Shown here piece by piece: positions 26,149 through 34,720 of a DNA stretch of 64,000 nucleotides. Below the pieces are notes generated by a model, which was not told the DNA's origin, did no database searches, and saw only the letters and a list, made by a program, of their open reading frames with translations. This stretch comes from Bacillus sp. KH172YL63. GTDB lineage: Bacteria > Bacillota > Bacilli > Bacillales > Bacillaceae_B. The position numbers and the translations under genes were made by a program. How positions within the stretch are numbered: the first letter of the stretch is position 1; each line of letters opens with the position of its first letter. Location of the stretch: the NCBI RefSeq assembly GCF_011398925.1, contig NZ_AP022842.1, positions 3,532,001-3,596,000 of the forward strand, given 5' to 3'.

Positions 26149-26427
26149 CTATGCTTTGCTGACTTTTTTCACAAGAAAATATGCACAGCCAAAATTACAG
26201 TATTCATATAAGTAATCTTTATGTGTGCTAACCTTGGTGTCAAAAGATGACTTCTGATTATGGTCATCGAAGAAACCTTTCAGTCTGAGCTGGCCGTATC
26301 CCCAATCGCCGAGGATGTAGTCATATTTGCTTAAAATATCGCTGTATCTTTCCTTAAATGCTTCCTCGTTGAATCCGTCTCTGAATTCTTCAACGATTTC
26401 GTAGCACGAATTCTGTACACAAATCAT
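26149..26427 (-). CDS. yutD: YutD, DUF1027 protein
   Basis: 92-residue YutD-family protein. Diagnostic stretches: NSCYEIVEEFRDGFNEEAF, KYDYILGDWGYGQLRLKGFF, and DYLYEYCNFGCAYFLVKK near the C-terminus. ATG 26427 follows GGTGG at six bases; a GTG nine bases further up overlaps it. The family is conserved across Firmicutes, and its function is not assigned. Its place between the DUF3055 region and yutC/lipA matches B. subtilis. Confidence 0.9.
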   Translation of the reverse strand: MICVQNSCYEIVEEFRDGFNEEAFKERYSDILSKYDYILGDWGYGQLRLKGFFDDHNQKSSFDTKVSTHKDYLYEYCNFGCAYFLVKKVSKA

Positions 26428-26538
26428 TCCGTCCACCCACTTTCATTTCCTTATTTTAAATTATAACGGATTGTCCATTAATTACTATGAAAAATTGCAT
26501 TTAGAGATGGTCACCCTATCAAATAGGGGGTGTTTAAG

Positions 26539-27255
26539 TTGAATAAATTTATTCTCGGATCGACGGTACTAAGCATTGCACTCATTGGTACAGCCTGTAA
26601 CGGCATCGACACAGCCAATGAAGAAATGTACCATGACAATGGCAATACAATCAATGTAAGCGACAGGGAAGACCTTTATAACGAAAACAATTGGACTAAA
26701 AAAGGCGCCCACCGCGGGGAAAGCTTCGGTTATGTGCGTCAGCAAAAGAGTCCCACCGGCGGTCAAACCATTTCCACGAAGGATATGTACAGCATCGACA
26801 GGGAACAGGTAGCTGACAGTATCAGTAAGATGAGTGTCGCCCTTCCCGATGTGAAAGATTGCTCCACACTGGTGACGGACGAGGAAGTGCTCGTGTCCTA
26901 CATCACTGATAAAAAAGATAAAAAAGGCCGTTATGAAGTAGCCGACCAAGTCAAAAAAACTGCCATGTCAGTCATACCACGCTGGTACCATGTCTATGTC
27001 ACCGATGACAAAAGTCTGATGAGAAATGTTGAAAACCTGGCAAAGATGGACAGTGACAGCGACAACGTCAACACTGCCATCGATGACACCATCAACCTCA
27101 TGCTTCAGGATTCTCCACAAGGAAGAAACATAGACGCCGGGGAAAATGCCAACGGTGAAATGACGAATGAAATGCGGGATGACGATACCCACACGATCAA
27201 CAAAAGCCGTCAAAAACGCAACGACTACACCGACACAGACAAACTGATGGACTAA
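26539..27255 (+). CDS. yutC: YutC, YhcN/YlaJ-family sporulation lipoprotein
   Basis: 238-residue YhcN/YlaJ-type protein. The N-terminus has a signal helix and a Cys in SIALIGTACNG; the box GTAC lacks the usual Leu at -3, so lipidation is likely but not certain. The domain contains DREQVADSISKMSVALPDV and VIPRWYHVYVTDDKSLMRNV, characteristic of the family. The C-terminal ~60 residues are Asn/Asp-rich and hydrophilic. TTG 26539 is about 8 bases after AGGGGG; a GTG at 26530 abuts it. Relatives are spore-membrane proteins made in the forespore. The stop is one base before array B of the 125-bp repeat. Confidence 0.85.
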   Translation: MNKFILGSTVLSIALIGTACNGIDTANEEMYHDNGNTINVSDREDLYNENNWTKKGAHRGESFGYVRQQKSPTGGQTISTKDMYSIDREQVADSISKMSVALPDVKDCSTLVTDEEVLVSYITDKKDKKGRYEVADQVKKTAMSVIPRWYHVYVTDDKSLMRNVENLAKMDSDSDNVNTAIDDTINLMLQDSPQGRNIDAGENANGEMTNEMRDDDTHTINKSRQKRNDYTDTDKLMD

Positions 27256-27256
27256 A

Positions 27257-27417
27257 GAAAAGCGCAGGCGGCTTGAGCGGAGGCGACAAGCATAAGGCGA
27301 ACCGGACGAAAAGGCGCTCTTTGCCTTTTTGACCGGTTTGACTTATGACCTCGAGCCTCTAGCCGCCGGAGCTGGACAATCGAAAAGCGCAGGCGGCTTG
27401 CACTTGCCCGACAAACA
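27257..27417 (+). repeat. 125-bp structured repeat, one full and one partial unit (array B)
   Basis: Unit 1 spans 27257-27381 and a second unit begins at 27382, again at 125 bases, but breaks off near 27417 after GACAAACACCC. Same family as 10307-10672. The variable helix is AACCGG/CCGGTT, a double-sided change from AACATGCC/GGCATGTT in array A, while CATAAG/CTTATG and AAAAGGC/GCCTTTTT are kept. It begins one base after the yutC stop codon, so it is probably in the yutC 3' untranslated region. Confidence 0.88.
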
Positions 27418-27487
27418 CCCATATCTATAAAAAGGACTGACTGTTAGAGAGCTTCTCCTTCAAGTCAGTCCTTTTGTATGTGTAAGA

Positions 27488-28405
27488 TTAAGCGTTTAGA
27501 ACTTCCTGCTCACCTTTGGCTTGTCTTGCTTTGGCTGCTGCGTTTACCTGCTCATCGGCATGATAAGAAGAACGTACGAGCGGGCCTGCTTCACAGTGGC
27601 TGAAGCCTTTTTCCATTGCTGCTTCACGCAGTTCGGCGAATTCGTCCGGGTGGTAATACTTTTGAACCTTTAAGTGTTTCTTGGATGGCTGCAGGTATTG
27701 ACCCAGCGTGACGATATCAACATGGTGCGCACGAAGATCATCCATTGTTTCAAGGATTTCTTCCTTCGTTTCCCCCAGACCAACCATGATGCTTGATTTA
27801 GTCGGGATATCAGGATTCAATTCTTTGGCACGACGCAGGAATTCCAGTGTGCGGTCATATGTTGCACGGGCACGAACCCTTGGCGTCAGGCGGCGAACGG
27901 TTTCAACGTTGTAGTTCATGATGTCCGGCTTCGCATCCATCAATGTTTTGATGTTATCGAAGATTCCACCCATATCGGATGGCAATACTTCGATTGAAGT
28001 GAACGGACTTTTGCGGCGGATGGCACGGACCGTTTCAGCAAATACTTTTGATCCTCCGTCTTTCAGGTCGTCACGGGCAACTGCCGTGATAACGACGTGT
28101 TTCAGGTTCATCAATTTAACTGAATCTGCTACGCGTTCAGGTTCTTTCAGATCCAACTCAGTCGGTAGTCCTGTCTTGACTGCGCAGAAACGGCATGCAC
28201 GGGTACAGATATCCCCAAGGATCATGAAAGTGGCTGTACGTCTCGTTCCCCAGCACTCATGGATGTTAGGACAGCGTGCTTCTTCACAAACTGTGTGAAG
28301 GTTGTTCTCACGCATCATCTTTTTCAAGCCCATATAATTATCGTTCGTATTCAGCTTAATTTTAAGCCAATCCGGTTTACGAATATGTTCATCTTTCTTG
28401 CTCAT
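27488..28405 (-). CDS. lipA: Lipoyl synthase
   Basis: 305-residue radical-SAM lipoyl synthase. [13 protein letters not shown] binds the auxiliary [4Fe-4S] sacrificial cluster, and [10 protein letters not shown] is the CxxxCxxC radical-SAM motif. The C-terminal RSSY motif, in [12 protein letters not shown], is present too. ATG 28405 gives [15 protein letters not shown], matching family starts; GGAGATGAGG precedes it. It inserts two sulfurs into octanoyl groups on proteins such as GcvH (also in this window) and 2-oxoacid dehydrogenase E2. Its Fe-S clusters would come from the Suf/YutI/YutM set nearby. It is divergent from lytH. Confidence 0.97.
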   Translation of the reverse strand: MSKKDEHIRKPDWLKIKLNTNDNYMGLKKMMRENNLHTVCEEARCPNIHECWGTRRTATFMILGDICTRACRFCAVKTGLPTELDLKEPERVADSVKLMNLKHVVITAVARDDLKDGGSKVFAETVRAIRRKSPFTSIEVLPSDMGGIFDNIKTLMDAKPDIMNYNVETVRRLTPRVRARATYDRTLEFLRRAKELNPDIPTKSSIMVGLGETKEEILETMDDLRAHHVDIVTLGQYLQPSKKHLKVQKYYHPDEFAELREAAMEKGFSHCEAGPLVRSSYHADEQVNAAAKARQAKGEQEVLNA

Positions 28406-28629
28406 ACCCCTCATCTCCAATCCTAAAATTCTGACTTAGGCAAAGAGTGAAACGCTGTATCGTTCATCTTTATGTAAATAAAGTCATCATCAATATACTT
28501 CTTTTGTCACTTTATCATACTAAAAATGTGAAAACAAGCATGTGATACCCTATTACCATTTATTGATGATTATGATTCCTGCCGAACGATACAAACTACT
28601 ATTAGGCCTCTAAAAATGGAGTGATGATT

Positions 28630-29628
28630 TTGTACAAAAGATTGGTCTTGACCATTGTGGCAATATTCGTATTGACCGGTCCCGGCCGTTCAGTCGCAGC
28701 GGAACCACTGACGGATGAACAGATTCACACAAAAAGGATGGAACTGTTCCAAAAAAGTGAAACGCTGACCCAGATTCCGTGGTACTACCTGGCTGCCATC
28801 GATCAATATGAACGCAGCCTCCGGTTTGCCAGAAAGGACAGGGATAAGCCCTCTTCTCTTATTTCAATTTATATGGAGCCTGAAAGATGGGTCGGCCCCC
28901 TCAATCCTGATCGGGATGATGACAATCCTAAAACGATTGCTTTATTCGGAGGACGTGGGCGTGATGGGGACCTTGATGGAAAGGCCAGCCTGGAAAGCGA
29001 TGAAGATATCCTGGCAGCGATGACGGAGTATCTATTGCGCTACGGCATCGACAGGGACAATTTCAAGCTTGCCCTTTGGGACTATTATAAGCGTGATAAG
29101 ACGGTCAGCATCATCATGGGAAATGCGAAGATCTATAAACAATATGGAACGATTCATTTAAATAAAAAAGCCTTTCCCCTGCCCCTCCGATTCAATTACA
29201 GTTACAGGAATACGTGGGGAGATGCCCGCGGCTGGGGAGGCAGACGGATACACGAAGGGACGGACCTTTTTGCAGACTACGGCGTACCTGTCAGGGCCAC
29301 TTCCTATGGGATCATCGAAATGAAAGGATGGAACCGTTATGGGGGCTGGAGGATCGGGATACGGGATATCAATAATACGTATCATTATTTTGCCCACTTG
29401 AGCGGGTTCGCCAAAGACCTTCATGTCGGCCAGGTTGTTGAACCAGGGATGGTGATCGGCGGCGTCGGAAGCTCTGGATACGGCCCTCCGGGTACATCAG
29501 GAAAATTCCCTCCCCATTTGCACTACGGGATGTATAAGGATAACGGCTTGACTGAGTGGTCCTTTGACCCCTATCCACATTTGAGGATGTGGGAAAGACA
29601 GGACCGAATCGACAGCAGGAAGCATTAA
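28630..29628 (+). CDS. lytH: LytH (YunA), M23-family spore cortex L-Ala-D-Glu peptidase
   Basis: 332-residue exported M23 metallopeptidase. A signal helix (about residues 1-22, ending near RSVAAEP) precedes a ~160-residue N-terminal domain typical of LytH. The C-terminal M23 domain has HEGTDLFADYG (zinc His and Asp), VRATSYGIIEMKG, YHYFAHLSGFAK and HLHYGMYKDNG (third zinc ligand). TTG 28630 is 8 bases after GGAG; an ATG at 28624 is too close to it. Known role in B. subtilis: trimming cortex tetrapeptides to L-Ala side chains, under sigma-K control. Confidence 0.92.
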   Translation: MYKRLVLTIVAIFVLTGPGRSVAAEPLTDEQIHTKRMELFQKSETLTQIPWYYLAAIDQYERSLRFARKDRDKPSSLISIYMEPERWVGPLNPDRDDDNPKTIALFGGRGRDGDLDGKASLESDEDILAAMTEYLLRYGIDRDNFKLALWDYYKRDKTVSIIMGNAKIYKQYGTIHLNKKAFPLPLRFNYSYRNTWGDARGWGGRRIHEGTDLFADYGVPVRATSYGIIEMKGWNRYGGWRIGIRDINNTYHYFAHLSGFAKDLHVGQVVEPGMVIGGVGSSGYGPPGTSGKFPPHLHYGMYKDNGLTEWSFDPYPHLRMWERQDRIDSRKH

Positions 29629-29666
29629 AAAAGCAGACAATGGGATATCCATCGTCTGCTTCTTTT
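29627..29666. terminator. Bidirectional terminator lytH / metS
   Basis: AAAAGCAGAC/GTCTGCTTCTTTT arms with an inner TGG-GATAT-CCA hairpin, between convergent genes. Confidence 0.88.
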
Positions 29667-29669
29667 CAA

Positions 29670-29777
29670 TTATGCTTGATTTTTCGATTTGGATACAGCA
29701 TTCATGATACTCGCTGCCAAGCCACCCCAGATGATGACCACTCCGACAACCATCATAACAATCGCACTACCTGTCAT
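29670..29777 (-). CDS. MetS-type small subunit of NSS transporter (35 aa)
   Basis: A 35-codon gene: one hydrophobic helix starting MTGSAIVMMVVGVVIIWGGL, then AASIMNAVSKSKNQA. It matches the short MetS-family partner found beside NSS transporters (MetP/MetS of Corynebacterium is the characterised pair). ATG 29777 follows AAGGAGGT 8 bases upstream and begins one base after the transporter stop codon, so it is translationally coupled. It is presumably needed for function or stability of the large subunit. Confidence 0.85.
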   Translation of the reverse strand: MTGSAIVMMVVGVVIIWGGLAASIMNAVSKSKNQA

Positions 29778-29778
29778 G

Positions 29779-31305
29779 TTAGCTTACCTCCTTAAAGCTT
29801 TCAGCTTCTGTTTTGGCATGCCAGCGTTTATATCCTAGTGCAACCCCTACAAGGATCGCGAATGCGGCCACGAACCATCCGCTGTAAAGAATGAATGTAT
29901 CTGAGTAACCGCCGTAGTTACCAGTCTCTGTTTCAAACTCTTTCAGTAAGTTCATTTTGAATAAACCGAACATCATCCAGCCAAGGACGATCGGTGTGAT
30001 GACGCCAAGGCACACTTTCCACCAAGTGCCGAGGTGAAGGTCAGAGATGCCGTTTGCATGAGATTGGAAAGCACCAAGCTTGCGCAGGAACCATGCAATG
30101 ACGACTACTTCTACAAGTCCAACGAAGGCTACACCGAATTGGTTGATGAAATAATCTGCTACATCCAGGAACAACAGTCCGCCCTGTGTTGCAAACAGGA
30201 TGGAGATGATCGCTGAAAGTCCGCCCCCGAAAAGGACAGCTTTGTTACGTGAGATTCCGAACTTCTCTGAAACAGCTGCTACATAGGTCTCAGAAATCGA
30301 AATCAGGGATGATAAACCGGCAAGGACCAGGGAAGCAAAGAATAGGAATCCAAATACTTCATTGAATGCCGGGAATTCGTTGATGATTTGCGGGAAGACA
30401 ACAAATGCAAGCCCAACGCCACCGCTTACGACTTCCTGCACAGAAACACCCTGGGACTGCGCCATGAATCCTAATGCGGCAAATACCCCGATACCGGCCA
30501 ATAATTCAAAGCCTGAATTACTGAAACCTGTGATGAAAGCATTGTTTGTGATATCAGATTTCTTCGGCAGATAACTTGAGTACGTAATCATGATGGCAAA
30601 GGCAATGGATAAACTGAAGAAAATCTGTCCATATGCAGCCACCCATACCCCGGGATCTGCGATCTTGCTGAAATCCGGTTTGAAGAAGGCATCAAGCCCG
30701 TCAAGCGCACCTGGTAAAGTTAAAGCGCGAACAACAATGATTAAGAATAAGATAACAAGTGCCGGAATAAAGATTTTATTCGCTACTTCGATCCCTTTCT
30801 TTACACCTTTGAAAAGGATGCCCAGTGTAACCGCCCATACTATGACAAGCGGGATGAATACGCCTGGTACGACGCTTCCTGTTTGACCCGGATCAACGGA
30901 AAGTTTCAAATAATCGCTGAACAGGAAGGATTCTGTTTCCGTTCCCCAGCCGAGATTGAAAGAGAATACGCTGTATGACATCGCCCATGCAATGATGACG
31001 GCATAATAGGTGGAAATGACAAAGGCAATCAATACTTGCCACCAGCCTAGCCATTCGGTTTTCTTATTAAGACGGAAATAAGATAGCGGTGCTGATCCAC
31101 GGTACTTATGACCAATCGTGAATTCAAGTACTAATAAAGGAATACCTGCTGTAAGAAGAGCAAATAAATAAGGAATAAAGAATGCTCCCCCACCATTTTC
31201 ATACGCCACTGCCGGAAAACGCCAGATGTTTCCAAGCCCGATTGCCGAACCTACAGCAGCAAGAATAAATCCTGCTCGTGTACCAAACTGTGCACGATTC
31301 TCCAT
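29779..31305 (-). CDS. Neurotransmitter:sodium symporter (NSS) family transporter
   Basis: 508-residue 12-helix LeuT-fold transporter. The N-terminus RAGFILAAVGSAIGLGNIWR is the NSS helix-1 signature, with the unwound GLGNIWRFP segment. FFSLSIAFAIMITYSSYLP is the helix-6 region. It is paired with the 35-residue MetS-type gene downstream. A consensus promoter lies upstream (31389-31417). Known substrates of bacterial members with MetS partners are methionine and alanine; others take up amino acids with Na+. Methionine is a reasonable guess only. Confidence 0.9.
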   Translation of the reverse strand: MENRAQFGTRAGFILAAVGSAIGLGNIWRFPAVAYENGGGAFFIPYLFALLTAGIPLLVLEFTIGHKYRGSAPLSYFRLNKKTEWLGWWQVLIAFVISTYYAVIIAWAMSYSVFSFNLGWGTETESFLFSDYLKLSVDPGQTGSVVPGVFIPLVIVWAVTLGILFKGVKKGIEVANKIFIPALVILFLIIVVRALTLPGALDGLDAFFKPDFSKIADPGVWVAAYGQIFFSLSIAFAIMITYSSYLPKKSDITNNAFITGFSNSGFELLAGIGVFAALGFMAQSQGVSVQEVVSGGVGLAFVVFPQIINEFPAFNEVFGFLFFASLVLAGLSSLISISETYVAAVSEKFGISRNKAVLFGGGLSAIISILFATQGGLLFLDVADYFINQFGVAFVGLVEVVVIAWFLRKLGAFQSHANGISDLHLGTWWKVCLGVITPIVLGWMMFGLFKMNLLKEFETETGNYGGYSDTFILYSGWFVAAFAILVGVALGYKRWHAKTEAESFKEVS

Positions 31306-31388
31306 TTTGTTCCCCCCTAGTTCTTTCCAACTACCTAATATAGGTATTTGAAATTTTTATATTTTCAGATTATTTATAATCTAAAGTC

Positions 31389-31417
31389 AGTATAGCTAGT
31401 TCCACGTCAATTGTCAA
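31389..31417 (-). promoter_or_regulatory. Sigma-A promoter of the NSS transporter gene
   Basis: Minus strand TTGACA (31412-31417), 17-base spacer, TATACT (31389-31394), about 85 bases before the NSS start codon. Confidence 0.75.
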
Positions 31418-31968
31418 AGCTTTCTTTTAACCTTACCGGTAGAATTTTTAAGGAAGTGCGCCGGTACTATTTCACTATAAGGTTTTTGTCGAATATTGGA
31501 TATTACGAGGGTATAAAGATTCAGGTGGGGATGAAAATTAAAGGCTGTTTTCGTAAACATTGTGGCTTTTTGACAAGCGAGATGCGGTTGATTTCCGCTC
31601 CAGATGCTCGCTTTCCGCGGGGATGGCGGTGAGCCTCCTCGGACTTCGTCCTGCGGGGTCTCACCTGTCCATCAGTTCCCGCAGGAGTCGAGCATCTTCC
31701 GCTCCTATCAACCATCGAAGATAAAAACCATAAATTCACTGGATTTACTGCTTATTTATCTTCTGAATAGTAGTGATCAACGCAATTCAAGTACATTACC
31801 CTTGATTCATAGCTATGACAATTTTTTATTCCGCAGTCGCAAATTACCGTAGGCTCGCATTAACCTCTATTAATAACGATAAACAATGCAAAAAGAGTCA
31901 AATAAAAAGGATATTTTCATTATCATTGTTGTATTAAAATTACAACAACTTTGCGAATAGAGGCAATA
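31418..31968. other. Gene-less interval filled by repeat copy 2
   Basis: Mostly the 360-bp repeat (31541-31899). The remaining ~190 bases are AT-rich spacer. Short frames across it mirror those in copy 1 and are not genes. Confidence 0.7.
31541..31899 (+). repeat. 360-bp dispersed repeat, copy 2
   Basis: Homologous over its full length to 9407-9766 and in the same orientation. The palindromic core (31580-31715) shows GGTTGAT/ATCAACC, GATGCTCG/CGAGCATC, CGGGGA/TCCCG and GGTGAG/CTCACC. In copy 2 the 3' arm after CGAGCATC reads TTCCGCTCC, repeating the 5' flank directly. In copy 1 it is TGGAGC, the true complement. Outside the core the ends also align, including a shared CATAAATTCACTGGA block, so the repeat unit is larger than the hairpin. 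Confidence 0.85.
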
Positions 31969-32000
31969 AAAAAACCAGGAGCATAATGCTCCCGGTTTTC
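31969..32000 (-). terminator. Terminator of the NhaC-family transporter
   Basis: Minus strand AAAACCGGGAGC/GCTCCTGGTTTTTTT hairpin with an ATTAT loop, just downstream of the stop. Confidence 0.85.
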
Positions 32001-32008
32001 AAGTCAGT

Positions 32009-33571
32009 TTATTCAGCTGGTGCCGGTTTGGCTTTTTCTCCAAACAGCAAGGCGAATGCGACGATCAGGATGATCACCACGGCGAGTCCTAGCAGGGTGC
32101 TTCCCGTGAATCCTAATACGAGGTATCCGATTGAAGCGACTACAGCGCCGATGATGGCATATGGCAGCTGAGTGATCACGTGATCGATGTGATTGCTCCC
32201 CGCTCCTGTAGAAGAGAGGATTGTTGTATCAGAAATCGGTGAGCAGTGGTCACCAAGTACAGATCCCGCAAGGACAGCAGCCATTGCAGGCAGTAAAATG
32301 CTGACGTCTGTTGCAGCAGCGATTTCTCCGGCAATCGGAAGCAGGATCCCGAATGATCCCCAAGATGTACCGGTGGAGAATGCCATGATGCCTGCTACAA
32401 GGAATAAGATGACAGGCAGTGCCTGCATCGGCAGGTTGGATGTTTCAACGAGTCCGGCAAGATACGTACCTGTCTGCAGCTGATCGATCAGTGTGACAAT
32501 CGTCCAGGCGAAGATCAGGATGTACACGGCTGGCAGCATCGACTTGATGCCTTCAACGACAGCTGTACCAACGGCACGTGTCTCGATTCCCTTCATCATC
32601 ACTTGACGGAGGAAGAATACCAGGGCAACAAACATGCCGAATAATCCACCGTACAATAATGATTTCGTTACATCTGTATTTTCAAAAATCGGCAGTAAAT
32701 CAAAGGCTCCGACCGCTTCATAACCAGTCCACAGCATCATGGATACTGTCCCGACCACAAGCGCTACGATAGGCCAGACAAGATCGCCGACCGTTCCTTT
32801 TGTACTGACAGGAAGATCGTTTTTCAATTCTCCCGGAATTTCTTTTTCAGGATCATAAAGAGCGCCCGTTTCAAGTGCCCTCACTTCGTGTTCTTTCATT
32901 TTCCCAAAGTCCAGGCCTTTATAGGCAACCATCACGACGAGCAGGATAGCGGCCCAGACATACAGGTTCATCGGGATCATCTGGATGAACGCCGAGAATG
33001 CCGTGTACTCGGTAATGCTGTGTGCTGCAAGGATCGAACCGATGATTCCGATGATGTACGCTCCCCAACTTGAAATCGGTGATACGACACAGATCGGTGC
33101 AGATGTCGAGTCAATGATATAAGCAAGCTTTGCACGTGAAATTTTGTGGCGGTCCGTAATCGGTCTTGAAACCTGTCCGACTGCAAGGGCATTAAAATAG
33201 TCATCGATGAAAATTATGATACCTAAAACCGCAGCCAAAAGCTGTGCGCCCTTTCTTGTCTTGACCCGTTTCATCGCCCATTCACCAAATGCGCGGCTGC
33301 CTCCGGAAATGTTCACAAATGCAGTGATCACACCAAGGATAAGCAAGAAGAAAATAATATATACATTCCAGGTGTTCAATTCCCCATCTGAGACAAAGAT
33401 GCCTTTAAAGGCGTCCCACATAAAGCTGAATGTTTTGGTAAGTGAGAAATCTGCCAATAAGAAAGCAGAAGCGACGATGCCAACTCCCAGTGAGAGTAGT
33501 ACCCGTCTTGTGAGAATAACCATAAGAATGGCTAAAAGGGGTGGTAAAAGTGAGTAAATCGTGTTTTCCAT
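32009..33571 (-). CDS. lysW: NhaC-superfamily transporter under lysine riboswitch control (LysW-type)
   Basis: 520-residue 11-12-helix protein of the NhaC antiporter superfamily. Marks include LGIIIFIDDYFNALAVGQVS, IIDSTSAPICVVSPISSWGA, TGTSWGSFGILLPIAGEI and LGDHCSPISDTTILSSTGA, a conserved substrate-binding loop. It starts at ATG 33571 after TAGGAGGAGG. The leader (33629-33890) is a lysine riboswitch, so expression should fall when lysine is plentiful. Rodionov and colleagues (2003) named NhaC-type transporters behind L-boxes LysW, predicted lysine importers. The name is used on that basis; a Na+/H+ antiporter role is less likely. Confidence 0.82.
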   Translation of the reverse strand: MENTIYSLLPPLLAILMVILTRRVLLSLGVGIVASAFLLADFSLTKTFSFMWDAFKGIFVSDGELNTWNVYIIFFLLILGVITAFVNISGGSRAFGEWAMKRVKTRKGAQLLAAVLGIIIFIDDYFNALAVGQVSRPITDRHKISRAKLAYIIDSTSAPICVVSPISSWGAYIIGIIGSILAAHSITEYTAFSAFIQMIPMNLYVWAAILLVVMVAYKGLDFGKMKEHEVRALETGALYDPEKEIPGELKNDLPVSTKGTVGDLVWPIVALVVGTVSMMLWTGYEAVGAFDLLPIFENTDVTKSLLYGGLFGMFVALVFFLRQVMMKGIETRAVGTAVVEGIKSMLPAVYILIFAWTIVTLIDQLQTGTYLAGLVETSNLPMQALPVILFLVAGIMAFSTGTSWGSFGILLPIAGEIAAATDVSILLPAMAAVLAGSVLGDHCSPISDTTILSSTGAGSNHIDHVITQLPYAIIGAVVASIGYLVLGFTGSTLLGLAVVIILIVAFALLFGEKAKPAPAE

Positions 33572-33628
33572 TGTGTCCTCCTCCTAAAGTTGATAGGGGG
33601 GAACCAGCGTAGCATGACAGAGGATAAT

Positions 33629-33890
33629 AAAAAAAGGCAACGATAGAGTAACTATCATTACCTTTGTTAGTAATGTATGTGCTCCATCACGATCTGTAGC
33701 TCCCCATTATAGAGATTACCCTATAATGACAGTGTTATCCTTCTTCAAGATAACCCCAGCAAATATACTTGCGACAAGTCTATTTACTTCGGCATAAGTT
33801 CCCTTTTGTCTGTTCTCAACGTTGTCATCCTCAAACAGATTACTCTTGAACCCTGCGCCTCTACCCCATCGGACTGATGATGTGGTGTTA
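33629..33890 (-). promoter_or_regulatory. Lysine riboswitch (L-box) with terminator
   Basis: Minus strand leader containing the L-box hallmarks in order: GGGGTAGAGGCGCAG, TTCAAGAGTAATCTG, AAAAGGGAACTTATGCCGAA, ATTTGCTGGGGTTATC and GATGGAGC. An intrinsic terminator follows at 33629-33665 (AAGGTAATGATAG/CTATCGTTGCCTTTTTT). Aptamer limits are approximate (33680-33890). Known class: lysine binding favours the terminator. It lies about 60 bases before the transporter start. Confidence 0.9.
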
Positions 33891-33906
33891 TAAAATTTTC
33901 TTTATT

Positions 33907-33935
33907 AATATAACAAACTCTCTTTCTTTTGACAA
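33907..33935 (-). promoter_or_regulatory. Sigma-A promoter of the L-box leader
   Basis: TTGTCA (33930-33935), 17 bases, TATATT (33907-33912) on the minus strand, directly upstream of the riboswitch. Confidence 0.7.
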
Positions 33936-33949
33936 CTTATTTTTTCAAA

Positions 33950-34714
33950 CTAATTTGTAGGTATTTCTATTGAAGGTCCTGCATCCCCGCCTCCGTTATT
34001 ATAAAATTGCGGCACATCCAGATGGACTGTCCCCATCGCAACAAGGATATCCTGCTTGATCGTTTCCGTTTTCGTCGCAAAAGGAATGATGATCTGCACA
34101 TTCACTTCAAGCTCCACAAACACCTTTACGACGGCATTGTTGATCCCAAACTGCTCCACGGTCGTTTTCACATCGGAACGGACGTCACCGATGGAATGGA
34201 ACTGGATCGGTATCTTCGGACCAAGATTCCCGAGAAGGACGTTATTCGTCGCCTGCCCTAGGGGGACCGAATAGGTGATGCCCTTCGATGCTTCTGACTT
34301 TTCTTTATCGATTTCAACCTCGGTGATGAATTCGAGGTTCTCAATATTGCCTTCTTCTGCTTCCTGAAGGTTTTGCTGTACCAGATTTGTAATCTCCGCC
34401 TGCACACGGTTAATGGTCTGGGTATTATATTTAAACGAAACGATATCACCTTCCGAGTTTTTTACTTCTTCCGTTATATCTGCAATATCGAGGACATCGG
34501 CAATCTTCTTATTGATCGCTTTATTGATCACAAGTGTCCCGATCCTGCTCGTTTGTGTTTCGGCATATGCAAGAAGCGTCGGCTTCAACCCTTTATTAAT
34601 GATCCACAATCCAAATCCGGTCGAAATCATGAAGAACAGAAAGGTTATGATCATGACATATCGAAAAGGCAGCGGACCTCCTCTTCGGGGTTTGTACGTT
34701 TTGAACTTTGACAA
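33950..34714 (-). CDS. yunB: Sporulation protein YunB
   Basis: 254-residue YunB. One N-terminal membrane helix (about 19-40, FRYVMIITFLFFMISTGFGL) is followed by an extracytoplasmic domain with QTSRIGTLVINKAINKKIAD, similar to proteins of the SpoIIR/YunB type. It starts at TTG 34714, behind GGGGGG and inside a T-run. The ribosome site is the 3' arm of the hairpin 34721-34758. YunB is needed for efficient sporulation in B. subtilis and is made in the mother cell under sigma-E. Confidence 0.9.
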   Translation of the reverse strand: MSKFKTYKPRRGGPLPFRYVMIITFLFFMISTGFGLWIINKGLKPTLLAYAETQTSRIGTLVINKAINKKIADVLDIADITEEVKNSEGDIVSFKYNTQTINRVQAEITNLVQQNLQEAEEGNIENLEFITEVEIDKEKSEASKGITYSVPLGQATNNVLLGNLGPKIPIQFHSIGDVRSDVKTTVEQFGINNAVVKVFVELEVNVQIIIPFATKTETIKQDILVAMGTVHLDVPQFYNNGGGDAGPSIEIPTN

Positions 34715-34720
34715 AAAAAT

